A DNA stretch of 64,000 bases from Streptomyces sp. ERV7 (lineage in GTDB: Bacteria > Actinomycetota > Actinomycetes > Streptomycetales > Streptomycetaceae): the NCBI RefSeq assembly GCF_001653515.1, contig NZ_LYOY01000001.1, positions 62,001-126,000 on the forward strand, read 5' to 3'. The notes under the pieces are model-generated. The model did no database searches, was not told where the DNA came from, and saw only the letters and a program-made list of their open reading frames with translations. Below, one piece after another: positions 25,143 to 34,522 of the stretch. The position numbers were made by a program, and so were the translations under genes. Numbering within the stretch: position 1 is the first letter of the stretch; each line of letters starts with the position of its first letter.

Positions 25143-26681
25143 GTGTCCGAGCGCACGTCCCCGCTCCGCTCGAAAGCCCCCCGCCGTGAAGCGCCCGTCG
25201 CCCTCGACGACGACGCGACGCTGCACGCGATGGGCTACCCGCGGAAACTCACCCGCAGATTCCACGCGTTCGACAATTTCGCGATATCTTTTACGATCAT
25301 CAACATCATCTCCGGCATATTTTCCGCCTTCGGATTCGGAATGGGCGCCGGCGGACCGCGCATCCTCATCTTCGGCTGGATCGGTGTGTCGGTGATGGTG
25401 CTGTTCGTCGGCGCGGCGATGGGCGAGATCGCCTCCGCCTACCCGACCAGCGGCGCCCTGTACTTCTCCGCGGGCAAGCTCGCCAAGCGGCACCGCGGTG
25501 CCTGGTCCTGGTACACCGGGTGGCTCAACTTCGTCGGCCAGGTGGGCGGCACCGCCGCCACCAACTACGCGGCCGCGACCTTCATCCAGGCGTTCGTCTC
25601 GATGCAGTGGCCGTCCTACGACCCCACTCCGCAGCAGACCGTCGGCATCGCCGCGGTGATCCTGGTGGTGCAGGCACTGGCCAACACGTACACCGTGCAG
25701 CTGGTGGCCGTGGTGAACCGGATCTCCGTGTGGTGGCTGCTCGTCGGCATGGTGGTGATCGTCGCCGCCCTCACCTTCAAACCCTCCCACCACCAGTCGG
25801 CCTCGTTCGCCAACCACTTCGTCAACACCACCGGCTTCAGCAACGGCTTCTACGCCGCGATGCTCGGCCTCCTGGTGACCAGTTGGACCTTCACCGGCTT
25901 CGACGGCAGCTTCCACATGTCGGAGGAGACCGTGAAGGCCACGGTCAACACGCCCAAGGGCATCATGCGCGCGATCATCTACTCGGCGCTCGCCGGACTG
26001 GTCCTGATGCTCGCCCTCGTCTACGCGATCCGCGACTACGCGGGCGAGGCGGGCTCGGCGGCGCCGCCGGTGCAGATCCTCATCGACGCCCTCGGTATGG
26101 GCACCGCCAAGCTGCTCCTGCTGATCGTGATCGGCGCCATGCTGTTCTGCGGCCTCGCCAACATGACCAGCAACACCCGCCAGATCTTCGCCTTCTCGCG
26201 CGACGGGGCGATGCCGGGCTCGCGCCTGTGGCATTCGGTGTCACTGCGCACCCGCACCCCGGTCAAGGCGGTATGGCTCGCCGCGGCCTGCTCACTGGTG
26301 CTGATCATCCCCGGCTGGTGGTCGCACACCGCCTTCACCGCCATCGTCAGCGTCAACGTCGTCGGGCTCTACCTCGCCTACGGCGTGCCCATCTTCCTGC
26401 GGCTGCGGCTGGACGACTTCGAGCCCGGCCCGTGGAACCTGGGCCGGTGGGGCAAGCCCGTCGCCGCGGTCGCCGTGACCTGGATCGCGCTCAGCAGTGT
26501 GCTGTTCATGCTGCCGCAGACCTCGCCGATCACCACCGACTCGTTCAACTACGCGCCGATCGCGCTGGGTGCGGTGCTCTTCATCGCCACCCTGTGGTGG
26601 TTCGCCACCGCCCGCCGGCGCTTCCAGGGCCCGGTCAGCTACGGCAGCCCCGACGAGGTGGCCGCGATGGACCTCATCTGA
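25143..26681 (+). CDS. Amino acid permease, APC superfamily
   Basis: A 512-residue integral membrane protein with 12 hydrophobic helices. It opens with LHAMGYPRKLTRRFHAFDNF and AISFTIINIISGIFSAFGFG, the helix 1 region that binds substrate in APC carriers of the GABA/choline/amino-acid (ACT/BAT1-like) group; FTGFDGSFHMSEETVKA and SNTRQIFAFSRDGAMPGS are further group motifs. The GTG start lies 11 bases after AGGAAAGG. It probably imports an amino acid or polyamine with a cation. It is followed by a strong hairpin, so the SIS-domain gene downstream is separately transcribed. Confidence 0.9.
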   Translation: MSERTSPLRSKAPRREAPVALDDDATLHAMGYPRKLTRRFHAFDNFAISFTIINIISGIFSAFGFGMGAGGPRILIFGWIGVSVMVLFVGAAMGEIASAYPTSGALYFSAGKLAKRHRGAWSWYTGWLNFVGQVGGTAATNYAAATFIQAFVSMQWPSYDPTPQQTVGIAAVILVVQALANTYTVQLVAVVNRISVWWLLVGMVVIVAALTFKPSHHQSASFANHFVNTTGFSNGFYAAMLGLLVTSWTFTGFDGSFHMSEETVKATVNTPKGIMRAIIYSALAGLVLMLALVYAIRDYAGEAGSAAPPVQILIDALGMGTAKLLLLIVIGAMLFCGLANMTSNTRQIFAFSRDGAMPGSRLWHSVSLRTRTPVKAVWLAAACSLVLIIPGWWSHTAFTAIVSVNVVGLYLAYGVPIFLRLRLDDFEPGPWNLGRWGKPVAAVAVTWIALSSVLFMLPQTSPITTDSFNYAPIALGAVLFIATLWWFATARRRFQGPVSYGSPDEVAAMDLI

Positions 26682-26708
26682 CACCGGCCGTTCCCGTCCG
26701 ACCTTCCA

Positions 26709-26743
26709 GGCCGTCCCCCGCCTCTTCGGAGCGGGGGACGGCC
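26709..26743 (+). terminator. Hairpin downstream of the amino acid permease gene
   Basis: GGCCGTCCCCCGC and GCGGGGGACGGCC form a perfect 13-base stem around a nine-base loop, 27 bases after the stop codon. The following 290 bases (to 27034) hold no gene I can support and presumably the promoter of the SIS gene. Confidence 0.82.
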
Positions 26744-27034
26744 CGCGTATGTACGCGGATACCCAGGGCCCGCCCGCGTATCCGTCGGCGCGCGAGGGGA
26801 CGGCGGACACACGGCGCCGAGCGCCGTGGACCCCGGCGCGCCGACGTTGCGGATGAGGCACCTGCGGTCACGGCGGACTCGTCCGCCACCGTGCGCTCCC
26901 CGGGCGCCATTCCCCCGGTCGGCACTTCGCAGGATGATCCTGCCTTCAACGTCCTGGCTGTCCGGTCGGTCCGCCTTCTGTCCCCCGCTCCGCGCCCCGC
27001 CCGCTCACGCCGGAGGCGCACGAAAGGACTCCTC

Positions 27035-28087
27035 ATGCCCGGAACGCGAATCACCTTCCTCGACGGCCAGGCCGGCCAGCCGCAGGCGCTGGAGCGCGTG
27101 ATCGCCCATGTGCGGCGGCAGTTGGACGGGCCGGTCGGCGACCGGCTCCGCCACGTCCGGCGCCCGCTCCTCGCCGGCATCGGCGCCTCGTACGCGGCGC
27201 TCGCGCTGCCGGTCGAGGTGCTGCGCCGGCACGGCGTGCCCGCCCAGCGGGTGCTCGCCAGCGAGATCGAGGCGGGGCTCGGCGGCTTCGACACCGATCT
27301 GCTCATCGGCGTGTCGCAGAGCGGCCGCAGCTCGGAGACGATCGCCGCGTTCCGGGCGGCGCGCGGTGTGCCGACCCTCGCGGTCCTCAACGTCACCCCC
27401 TCCTCCCTCGGCGCCCTCGCCGGACTCACCGTCGACCTCGGCAACGAGCCCGACTCCTGTGCCTCGACGGTCGGCTTCACCGGTACGGTCATCGCCCTCG
27501 ACCTGATCGCGGGGCTGATCGCGGGCCGCGAGGGGGACGCCTGGGACGGCGTCCCCGACCAGGCCCACGCCGTACGGACGAGGGCGGCCCACACCATCGC
27601 CGCGCTGCGGGCCCGCGCCGCTCGGTGCGTCGCCGTGGACTGCGTGGGCTCGGGCGCCTCCCGGGTCACCGCGGAGGAGGCGGCGCTGCTGCTGCGCGAG
27701 GTGCCCCGGATGCCGGCCGCGGCCTCGGTCACCCGCAACTACCTGCACGGCGAGATGGAGTCGGCGGGCAACACCCTGCACCTCGTCTTCGGCTGCGGCC
27801 GCGAGATCGCGCTCGCCCGCTCCCTGTCGGCCGCGGGCCATCTGACCCTGCTGGTGACCACCGCACGGGTCAAGGCGTCCGAGAACCTCGCCGTCGTCCG
27901 GCTGCCCGACACCGCGCCCGGCGCCCGGGTCGTCCTGGAGACGGTGGTGACGCAGGAGCTGGTGGCGGCGCTGAGCGACGAACGGAACGTACCCATCGAA
28001 TCGATCGTCTTCATCAACGACGACACCAAGGAGGGCGGCGTCGTCGTCGCGGACTTCGAGCACTCCGCACCCGTCGCCGCCCTCTGA
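27035..28087 (+). CDS. SIS-domain protein, GlmS isomerase-domain type
   Basis: A 350-residue protein with two sugar-isomerase (SIS) domains. The first has RPLLAGIGASYAALALPVEV and LIGVSQSGRSSETIAAFRAA, the phosphosugar-binding Ser-x-Ser-Gly loop; the second has CVAVDCVGSGASRVTAEEAA. NYLHGEMESAGNTLHLVFG fits the conserved His-Gly segment. It resembles the isomerase half of glucosamine-6-phosphate synthase and the AgaS-type aldose-ketose isomerases, but lacks the glutaminase half. The ATG follows GAAAGGA. It probably isomerises or deaminates an amino sugar phosphate; the substrate is unproven. Confidence 0.83.
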   Translation: MPGTRITFLDGQAGQPQALERVIAHVRRQLDGPVGDRLRHVRRPLLAGIGASYAALALPVEVLRRHGVPAQRVLASEIEAGLGGFDTDLLIGVSQSGRSSETIAAFRAARGVPTLAVLNVTPSSLGALAGLTVDLGNEPDSCASTVGFTGTVIALDLIAGLIAGREGDAWDGVPDQAHAVRTRAAHTIAALRARAARCVAVDCVGSGASRVTAEEAALLLREVPRMPAAASVTRNYLHGEMESAGNTLHLVFGCGREIALARSLSAAGHLTLLVTTARVKASENLAVVRLPDTAPGARVVLETVVTQELVAALSDERNVPIESIVFINDDTKEGGVVVADFEHSAPVAAL

Positions 28088-28099
28088 CAGAATTTCCGC

Positions 28100-28121
28100 T
28101 TTCGCCAGCGGAGTGGCGAAA
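28100..28121 (+). terminator. Hairpin downstream of the SIS-domain gene
   Basis: TTTCGCCA and TGGCGAAA form a perfect 8-base stem around a six-base loop, 12 bases after the stop codon. Confidence 0.68.
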
Positions 28122-28313
28122 CGTCCCGCTACCCTCGGTGACATGAGCGGCGGGCGGCGGGGCCGCGGGCAGGGATGACACGCTGTTCGACCTCGCAGTT
28201 CACGGGTGGGGGGTGGACGGATCCTCCGGAGCGGAGCCACCTCCGGGACCGGACGCGGGCCTCTTGCGGGACAGGCCGCGGCAGACCTGGTTCCGGGACC
28301 GGAGGCGGCAGAC

Positions 28314-28502
28314 CTACTGCTGGGGCCGGACGTAGTCGTCGCCCCAGCTGGTGTCGAGGATCTCCGCCGCGACCGTCCTGGTCGTCGCGGTGGCACCGCC
28401 GCGCACTCCGGCCGGCCCCGGTCCTCCGCCCGCCGAGGTGACGCACGCGCCACCGACCACGAGGGCCGTGAGGACGAGAAGACAGCGGAGTGCTCTGGGC
28501 AT
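28314..28502 (-). CDS. Small putative secreted protein
   Basis: A 62-residue protein. It starts MPRALRCLLVLTALVVGGAC, an N-terminal signal-type segment; the Cys lacks a canonical lipobox (Gly-Gly-Ala-Cys). The mature part is Gly/Ala/Thr-rich and ends AAEILDTSWGDDYVRPQQ. AGGAG lies eight bases before the ATG. A longer ATG start at 28529 is possible but has no site. No homology is recognised; it is listed because the ribosome site and signal sequence agree. It points away from the LuxR-type regulator gene. Confidence 0.45.
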   Translation of the reverse strand: MPRALRCLLVLTALVVGGACVTSAGGGPGPAGVRGGATATTRTVAAEILDTSWGDDYVRPQQ

Positions 28503-28727
28503 GGCACGGCTCCTGGGTCGGGAGGTCATGAACGGGTGACTCCGCGACCCCGTGGAGTCACGGGGCCGGGAGCTCACAAAGGCATGAGGTCCGGAATGTC
28601 GGCCTGGCGGGGTTTGCCCGGCCCGACACGCAAAGTCCATCCCGGCGAGCCCTGTTGGTCCAGCGCTTTGACCTGGCAATACCCTGCATGGCACGGAAGT
28701 AGCACGGCCGCATTGCGGGGGAAAGTC

Positions 28728-29804
28728 ATGACTATCGGGGCAAACTTGGACGGGCTGCCGCAGCTGGACGCGAGGGCCATCGCCGTCTTCGAGTACGTGC
28801 TGTCGCGGGGCAGCCTCAAGCGGTGGCCGCCCGACGCGCCCCCGGAACTCGGCCTGACCCAGGAGGAGGTGGAGGCGGCCTGCCGGACCCTGCTGCTGCT
28901 CCGGCTGCTGCGCCCCGCTCCGGGCCGGCCCGAGGAGCTCATACCCGTCAGCCCCGACGCCGCCGCGGCGGAAGTGGTGGGCCCGCTGGAGGCGCGGCTC
29001 GCCCGGGACGCGGCGCACGCCCAGTCCGTACGCGACGATCTGCACTCCCTGATGCCGAACTACCGCGCCGCCCGGCGCCGGCGCGGCCACCGGGAGGGCA
29101 TCGACCTGCTGCCCGACCTGTCGGCCGCGTCCGCGATGCTCACCGAGGCCGCGGCGGACTGCCAGGAGGAGGTGTTCAGCATCCAGCCCGGCGGCGGCCG
29201 CGCGGCCCACCGCCTCGGGGACGCCATCGACCGGGATCTGGCGATGCTCAGCCGCGGCATCCGGATGCGTACGCTCTACCAGCACTCGGCGCGCTCCAGC
29301 CTCTCCACCCAGGGATATGTGGAGACGCTCGCCGAGGCCGGTGCCGAATACCGCACCGCCGCCGAACTGCCCGACCGGGCCGTGGTGTTCGACCGGGCGG
29401 TGGCCTTCCTTCCCCGGCGCGCGGACGGCGGCTCGGGCGAGGGCGCGGTGCTCGTCCGGGACCCCGACGTGGTCGCCTACCTCTGCCGGGTGTTCGAGCA
29501 GCACTGGTCCGGCGCCACCCCGTTCCTGGGCACCAGCGAGGCCGCGTACAAGGAGGTCGGGCCCAGTCTGCGGCGGGCGCTGGTGGGGCTGCTCGCCGAG
29601 GGCGCCAAGGACGAGGTGATCGCCCGGCGCATGGGCATGTCCCTGCGCACCTGCCGCCGCCACATCGCGGAGCTGCTGGAGGAGCTGAGCGCCGAAAGCC
29701 GCTTCCAGGGCGGTGTACTGGCCGAACGCGCCGGACTCACCGCGCCCGAGGAGCCGGTGGCCCGGGAACAGGGCCCGGACCGGGACGAGACCCCGCGCGG
29801 GTGA
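28728..29804 (+). CDS. LuxR/TrmB-type transcriptional regulator
   Basis: A 358-residue regulator. Residues about 10-70 form a winged-helix-like N-terminal domain (IAVFEYVLSRGSLKRWPPDA). The middle (EVFSIQPGGGRAAHRLGDAI, then IRMRTLYQHSARSSLSTQGY) resembles the TrmB/phospholipase-D-like sensor found in many actinobacterial orphan regulators. The C-terminus has a LuxR-type HTH, LLAEGAKDEVIARRMGMSLR then TCRRHIAELLEEL. GGGGAAAG lies before the ATG at 28728. These proteins often govern cryptic secondary-metabolite genes; no such cluster adjoins. Its target is unknown. Confidence 0.82.
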   Translation: MTIGANLDGLPQLDARAIAVFEYVLSRGSLKRWPPDAPPELGLTQEEVEAACRTLLLLRLLRPAPGRPEELIPVSPDAAAAEVVGPLEARLARDAAHAQSVRDDLHSLMPNYRAARRRRGHREGIDLLPDLSAASAMLTEAAADCQEEVFSIQPGGGRAAHRLGDAIDRDLAMLSRGIRMRTLYQHSARSSLSTQGYVETLAEAGAEYRTAAELPDRAVVFDRAVAFLPRRADGGSGEGAVLVRDPDVVAYLCRVFEQHWSGATPFLGTSEAAYKEVGPSLRRALVGLLAEGAKDEVIARRMGMSLRTCRRHIAELLEELSAESRFQGGVLAERAGLTAPEEPVAREQGPDRDETPRG

Positions 29805-30023
29805 ACCGGCAGGAGCCCGGTGTCACCCCGGCCCACCTGCGACGTCGCCGCGCCCATGGGGCAGGATGGCAGCCCGTTCGGCGCGCGTCCCCCGCACCCC
29901 CGAACGAGGCTTCGCGCACAACGAACTGACAGGTGACAAGATGGCGATACTTCACATATGGCGGCCGGTGACGGCCCCCGCCCCGGCTTCCGCCCCGGCC
30001 CGACGCGGCTCGGAGGGTGTCCG

Positions 30024-31127
30024 TTGACCCGGGGCCTGGTCCTGCACGACTGGGTGGTCGCCGGTATCGCGCTGGCCGCCGGGCTCGTCGCCGCGGTGCT
30101 CCTGCGCGCACTGCTGCGGTGGCTGGGCAAGCACGCGCTCCGGACGAAGTGGAGCGGGGACGACGTCATCGTCGACGCGCTGCGCACCGTCGCACCCTGG
30201 GCCGCGGTCATCGCCGGCACCGCGGTGGCGGCCTCGGCGCTGCCGCTCACCACCCGTATCGCGGCGATCGTCAACCACTCGCTGACCGCCCTGCTCATCC
30301 TGATCACCACGCTCACCACAGCCCGGGTGATCGCCGGTCTGGTGCAGTCCGTGGCGCAGTCGCGGACCGGTGTGGCCGGATCCGCCACCATCTTCGTCAA
30401 CATCACCCGGGTCGTGGTGGTGGCGATGGGCTCGCTGGTCGCCCTGGACACCCTGGGCATCTCCATCGCCCCGCTGCTCACGGCCCTCGGGGTGGGCGGC
30501 CTCGCGGTCGCGCTGGCGCTCCAGGACACCCTCGCCAACCTCTTCGCGGGCGTCCACATCCTCGCCTCCAAGACGGTGCAGCCCGGTGACTACATGCGGC
30601 TGAGCAGCGGCGAGGAGGGGTACGTCGTCGACATCAACTGGCGCAACACCGTGGTGCGCAACCTGTCGAACAACCTGGTCATCATCCCCAACGCCCGTCT
30701 CGCGCGGACGAACATGACCAACTTCAGCCGCCCGGAGCAGGAACTGTCGATCCTCGTGCAGGTGGGGGTCGGTTACGACAGCGACCTTGAACACGTCGAG
30801 CGGGTGACCCTCGACGTCATCAACAGCGTGATGGTCGACATCACGGGCGCGCTCCCCCACCACGAGGCGGCCGTCCGGTTCCACACCTTCGCCGACTCCC
30901 GGATCAACTTCACCGTGATCCTCGGTGTGGGCGAGTTCAGCGACCAGTACCGGATCAAGCACGAGTTCATCAAGCGCCTGCACCAGCGCTACCGTGCCGA
31001 GGGCATCTCGATCCCGGCCCCCGCCCGGACGGTCTCGCTCCACCGCGACGAGCGGACCGCCTCGTCGCCGGTGTCGGCCCCGGTCCCGCACCCGCGCGAA
31101 GCCCCGGAGTCGGCGCGGCGGCCGTAG
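30024..31127 (+). CDS. Small-conductance mechanosensitive channel (MscS family)
   Basis: A 367-residue membrane protein. Several N-terminal hydrophobic helices are followed by the pore helix ALGVGGLAVALALQDTLANL and FAGVHILASKTVQPGDYMRL, then the beta domain (EEGYVVDINWRNTVVRNLSN) and the C-terminal alpha/beta domain. This is the classic MscS layout; the channel opens under membrane tension and releases solutes on osmotic downshift. The TTG at 30024 is preferred because GGAGGG lies before it; an ATG at 29958 has no site. The last 45 residues are a disordered Pro/Ser/Arg tail. Confidence 0.9.
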   Translation: MTRGLVLHDWVVAGIALAAGLVAAVLLRALLRWLGKHALRTKWSGDDVIVDALRTVAPWAAVIAGTAVAASALPLTTRIAAIVNHSLTALLILITTLTTARVIAGLVQSVAQSRTGVAGSATIFVNITRVVVVAMGSLVALDTLGISIAPLLTALGVGGLAVALALQDTLANLFAGVHILASKTVQPGDYMRLSSGEEGYVVDINWRNTVVRNLSNNLVIIPNARLARTNMTNFSRPEQELSILVQVGVGYDSDLEHVERVTLDVINSVMVDITGALPHHEAAVRFHTFADSRINFTVILGVGEFSDQYRIKHEFIKRLHQRYRAEGISIPAPARTVSLHRDERTASSPVSAPVPHPREAPESARRP

Positions 31128-31209
31128 AGGTCCGCAACGTGGCCGCAACCTTGCCCGTGCTTGGTTGGCGGGGTCGGCACGACACGCAGACCGAAGGGCC
31201 GTGATCGTC

Positions 31210-31605
31210 ATGGCAGAGCGCGAGACCCACCGGGCCGCCGCACCGGCCACCGAGGGCGGCGGCCACGCGCGCGTGGAGCTGACACCCGCGGCCGCCGAAT
31301 TGCTGCGGCGGCTGCGGGCGGCCCACGGACCCCTGATGTTCCATCAGTCGGGCGGCTGCTGCGACGGCAGCGCGCCCATGTGCTACCCGGACGGCGAGTT
31401 CCGTACGGGAGGCTCCGACGTCCTGCTCGAAAGCCTCGCCGTCGACGGGGTCGAGGAGCCCGTACCGTTCTGGATGTCGGTCAGCCAGCACGAGGTGTGG
31501 CGGCACACCCGGCTGATCGTCGACGTCGTCGAGGGACGCGGCAGCGGCTTCTCACTGGAGGCCCCGGAGGGGGTGCGCTTCCTCATCCGCTCCCGGCTGA
31601 TCTGA
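31210..31605 (+). CDS. DUF779 domain protein
   Basis: A 131-residue protein of the DUF779 family. The signature is LMFHQSGGCCDGSAPMCYPD, a Cys/His-rich motif likely to bind a metal, followed by VPFWMSVSQHEVWRHTRLIV and a C-terminal GSGFSLEAPEGVRFLIRSRL. Family members usually sit beside an aldehyde dehydrogenase gene and are thought to assist it, but none is present here, so the copy is orphaned. A GTG at 31201 is an equally placed start. It ends 15 bases from the convergent secreted-protein gene. Confidence 0.85.
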   Translation: MAERETHRAAAPATEGGGHARVELTPAAAELLRRLRAAHGPLMFHQSGGCCDGSAPMCYPDGEFRTGGSDVLLESLAVDGVEEPVPFWMSVSQHEVWRHTRLIVDVVEGRGSGFSLEAPEGVRFLIRSRLI

Positions 31606-31620
31606 GGGCTTCGCCGACGG

Positions 31621-33180
31621 TCAGTCCCGGTCGCGCACCGCCACGATCCCGTTGAACACGCCCACGTACGCCGTACCGTCCGGGCCGATCGTCACCGGCG
31701 CCCAGTTGTTGTCGTACGCGGGGCCGGTCCCTGTGAGCCGCTTCCAGCGCACCGCGCCCGTGCGGAAGTCGACGGCGGTCAGATACCAGGCGTCGATGCC
31801 CAGGGCGTTGGGCTCCTTCTCGTAGAAGTAGAGCAGCCCGTTCGCCGTCGAGAGCTTCGGAACGGTCGAGGGGGAGCGGACCGCGCTCTCCCACACCGTG
31901 TCGCAGCCGCTGCCGTCCGGGCGGACGTCGATGCGGGTCGCCCCGCCGGTGACGCTTCTGCCGAAGGTCAGCGAGGTCACGTTCTCGTAGCCGTAGTTGT
32001 TCTCGACGACGATGCTGTTGCCCCAGGTGATCAGGGAGTTGTCGGTCGTGGAGCGCCCGGCGCCGAAGACCGGGACCCGGCAGACCAGCCGCCGGTCGTC
32101 GGGGACGTCCGCGCCGCGCCGGTACACCAGCACGTTCATCCGGTCGTCCGCGTTGTCGGTGATGGCCGCATAGCCGTCGCCGAAGAGGTCCGGGGTGGTG
32201 CCCGACCCCTGGTTCACCGAGCCGGGCTTGGTGCCCGTGCCCCGGTCGTACGTCTGGCGCCACCGCACCACCGGTGTGCCGTCGGCGCTCGCGCCGAAGC
32301 TGTACAGGGCGTGGTCGGAGACGATGGAGACGCCGTCCTCGGCCACCGAGAAGGAGTTCTGGATCTCCTCCCCCGCCAGCTCGACCGAACGGATCCGGCC
32401 GGTGCCGGGGTCGACCGTGCCCACCCGGCCCAGCCGGGTCACCCACCAGATGCGGCCCTGCCAGTCCGGCATCACGGAGGTGACCGGGTCGCAGACGCCG
32501 CTGGGGAAGAGGTTGGTCCAGCTGACGCAGTCGTGCGGGACCACCCCGGCCAGGTCCCAGTCGTCCACGACGGCGAAGCGCCAGGCGCCGTCCGCCGTCT
32601 GCTCGTGGGCGAGGCGCAGGATGTGGTGGCGGGAGTCCGCGAGGACCACGCGGTCCTCGTTGTCGAGGTAGAAGTAGGCGCCGCCCGAGGTGTCCTTGAA
32701 GAGCTTCGAGAAGTCGAGGCGGGTGACGGCCTCCACGGTGGAGGAGCGCTGGGGCAGTTGGTACTCCGCGAGCGTGGCGAGCGTGCGCGGCTCCAGGAGC
32801 TTCAGCTTGAAGCCCTGGAAGGTGCCGCAGACGGTGATCAGCCGCCCGGCCGCGTCGAAGGTCGCCGTCGCGCACTCACCGCCGAGGGCCGCGATCTGCT
32901 CGCTGGTCACCTGCGGATCCCGGCCCAGCGGACCCGCGTACGGGTGGGTGCCGCTGCCCCAGGCGTCGCCGTGCATCCCGCTGCGCCCGTTGGGTGCCAT
33001 GAACGGATGCCGGGCCGGGGCCGGTCCCGGGACCGGCTGTGCGGTGGCCGGGGCGCCCTCGTACTGGCTGACCAGGCGGTGGCCGGGCGCCTTGGGTATC
33101 TCGGCGGCCCGCGCGGTGGCGGCCGGGGCGGCCAGCGCCAGGACCAGGGCCAGTGCGCGGGCGAGCGCTCTGCGGGACAT
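31621..33180 (-). CDS. Secreted hypothetical protein, probable beta-propeller
   Basis: A 519-residue protein. A signal peptide (MSRRALARALALVLALAAPA, cleaved near ARA-AE) is followed by about 490 residues rich in short strands with recurring WxGRIWWV, GTxYVGVFNG and DxxGR turns, as in beta-propeller or PQQ-like repeat proteins (for example SVMPDWQGRIWWVTRLGRVG and VTIGPDGTAYVGVFNGIVAV). Several cysteines suggest disulfides. GAGGAGC precedes the ATG at 33180. No catalytic motif is recognised. It may bind a ligand or substrate outside the cell. Confidence 0.75.
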   Translation of the reverse strand: MSRRALARALALVLALAAPAATARAAEIPKAPGHRLVSQYEGAPATAQPVPGPAPARHPFMAPNGRSGMHGDAWGSGTHPYAGPLGRDPQVTSEQIAALGGECATATFDAAGRLITVCGTFQGFKLKLLEPRTLATLAEYQLPQRSSTVEAVTRLDFSKLFKDTSGGAYFYLDNEDRVVLADSRHHILRLAHEQTADGAWRFAVVDDWDLAGVVPHDCVSWTNLFPSGVCDPVTSVMPDWQGRIWWVTRLGRVGTVDPGTGRIRSVELAGEEIQNSFSVAEDGVSIVSDHALYSFGASADGTPVVRWRQTYDRGTGTKPGSVNQGSGTTPDLFGDGYAAITDNADDRMNVLVYRRGADVPDDRRLVCRVPVFGAGRSTTDNSLITWGNSIVVENNYGYENVTSLTFGRSVTGGATRIDVRPDGSGCDTVWESAVRSPSTVPKLSTANGLLYFYEKEPNALGIDAWYLTAVDFRTGAVRWKRLTGTGPAYDNNWAPVTIGPDGTAYVGVFNGIVAVRDRD

Positions 33181-33199
33181 ACGGCTCCTCGGGTTGCCC

Positions 33200-33238
33200 G
33201 CGTACGTAGGTGCCTGCGCCCATGCGCCTGCGTACGTA
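33200..33238 (-). promoter_or_regulatory. Direct repeats of GCGTACGTA in the promoter region
   Basis: GCGTACGTA occurs at 33200-33208 and 33230-33238, each with a palindromic core, spaced 30 bases (about three helical turns) on the same DNA face. They lie 20-58 bases upstream of the secreted-protein ATG. This would suit cooperative binding of a regulator; no candidate is known. Confidence 0.4.
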
Positions 33239-33352
33239 CGTCGGTTGTCGCGCCGGCGGCCGACGCTAGAGCCGTGATCTTGAAGTGTCCATGGCATCCG
33301 AGAGCGCTTCACGGGGACTTAATGATCGTGCGACGTGCGCCCCCCAGGGGGC

Positions 33353-34522
33353 CTAGGCCGAGAGCCGGCGCTCCAGCGGGGTCCGGAAGCTCGGCCGGAT
33401 GCGGACGTCCCCGAAGAACTCCGCCAGCCGCGCCGCCTCGGCCTCGACGGCCCGGCGTGCGGCGGCGCCCACGTCCCCGAAGACCTGCGTGACGATCTCC
33501 CCGTCCGGGCGCTGCGCCCAGCCACCCACGATCCGGCCGTTCCACCACACCGAGGGCCCGATGTTGCCGGTCTTGTCGAAGAGTTCGGCCCTGTGGTCGG
33601 CGTCCAGGTACCAGTCGCGGTGGCGCCAGCCCATCGGGGTCGGGTCCAGGGCCGGGAGCAGCGCGGCCCAGGGCCCGGGCGCGGGCGGGTCGTCCAGCTG
33701 GTGGGGCAGGGCGTGTCCCGCCCCCTCGTCCAGGTCGACATCGACGGCTTCGGTCCTGGCCAGGGCCTTGCGGGTGTCGGTAAGGGTCCAGCCCGTCCAC
33801 CACTTCACGTCCTCGGTGGTGGCCGGGCCGAACGCGTCGAGGTAGCGGGCGGCGAGCTCGGCCCTGGCCTCGTCGGCCGCGAGTTCGGGGTGCGGCTCGG
33901 CGACCGTCCAGCGGAACTGGCTGGACGCCCAGCTGCCGAGCGGGCGCCCGCGCCGGATCCGGCCCTCGGCGGCCAGGACGCCGAGGAAGCGGCTGGTGAT
34001 GCGGGGCCGCGCCTCGTACGGCTTGCCCGCGGCCTGGACGATCTGCGACTTCAGGTCCGGCACGTCGTCGGCGAGTTGGGCCGCCGTCGCCTCGCCGCGC
34101 GCCGCGAGGGCCGCGAGGACCGCCTCCTGGGTGGCGGCGAACCATGTGCCGTCGAGGCCGAGTTGCTCCTGGATCACTTTCGCCAGACCCGCGCGTTCAC
34201 GGATGGCGACGGCCCGCGCGGCCGCCGCGTCGGCCACCGGGGCGAACGCCGTGGGCAGGACGAACATGGTGCGGCGCATACAGAGCATCCGGACGAGCGA
34301 GTGGTCCTCGTACAGGGCGCGTTCGAGCTCCGCCACCGATGCCTCGCCCGTGCGCGCGGCGACGGCCAGATACACCGTGGCGGGGTCGGTGGCGTGCAGG
34401 GCCACCAGCGCCCGGGCGACCTCCTCGGGGGTGGCCGCGCGGCCGCCCGGGGTGAGGAGGTGGCGGGGACCGAGGCGGGCGCGCCGCGCCTCGGCGGTGA
34501 TCTTCGGGCGGGCCGGGGTCAT
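33353..34522 (-). CDS. Winged-helix DNA-binding domain protein (HTH_42 / YcaQ-AlkZ-like)
   Basis: A 389-residue protein of the HTH_42 superfamily. RARLGPRHLLTPGGRAATPE, VARALVALHATDPATVYLAV, MLCMRRTMFVLPTAFAPVAD, ITSRFLGVLAAEGRIRRGRP and LGSWASSQFRW are family signatures. Some relatives, AlkZ and YcaQ, are DNA glycosylases acting on alkylated or cross-linked bases; this actinobacterial branch is largely uncharacterised, so a repair role is only possible. Its ATG overlaps the stop of the upstream small membrane gene (ATGA), so the two are translationally coupled. Confidence 0.82.
   Translation of the reverse strand: MTPARPKITAEARRARLGPRHLLTPGGRAATPEEVARALVALHATDPATVYLAVAARTGEASVAELERALYEDHSLVRMLCMRRTMFVLPTAFAPVADAAAARAVAIRERAGLAKVIQEQLGLDGTWFAATQEAVLAALAARGEATAAQLADDVPDLKSQIVQAAGKPYEARPRITSRFLGVLAAEGRIRRGRPLGSWASSQFRWTVAEPHPELAADEARAELAARYLDAFGPATTEDVKWWTGWTLTDTRKALARTEAVDVDLDEGAGHALPHQLDDPPAPGPWAALLPALDPTPMGWRHRDWYLDADHRAELFDKTGNIGPSVWWNGRIVGGWAQRPDGEIVTQVFGDVGAAARRAVEAEAARLAEFFGDVRIRPSFRTPLERRLSA

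Noticed and set aside
25520..27034. Upstream part of an 855-codon plus-strand frame
   Set aside because: It is an alternative frame of the permease gene and intergenic DNA that happens to run into the SIS-domain gene; the SIS protein has its own ribosome site at 27035.
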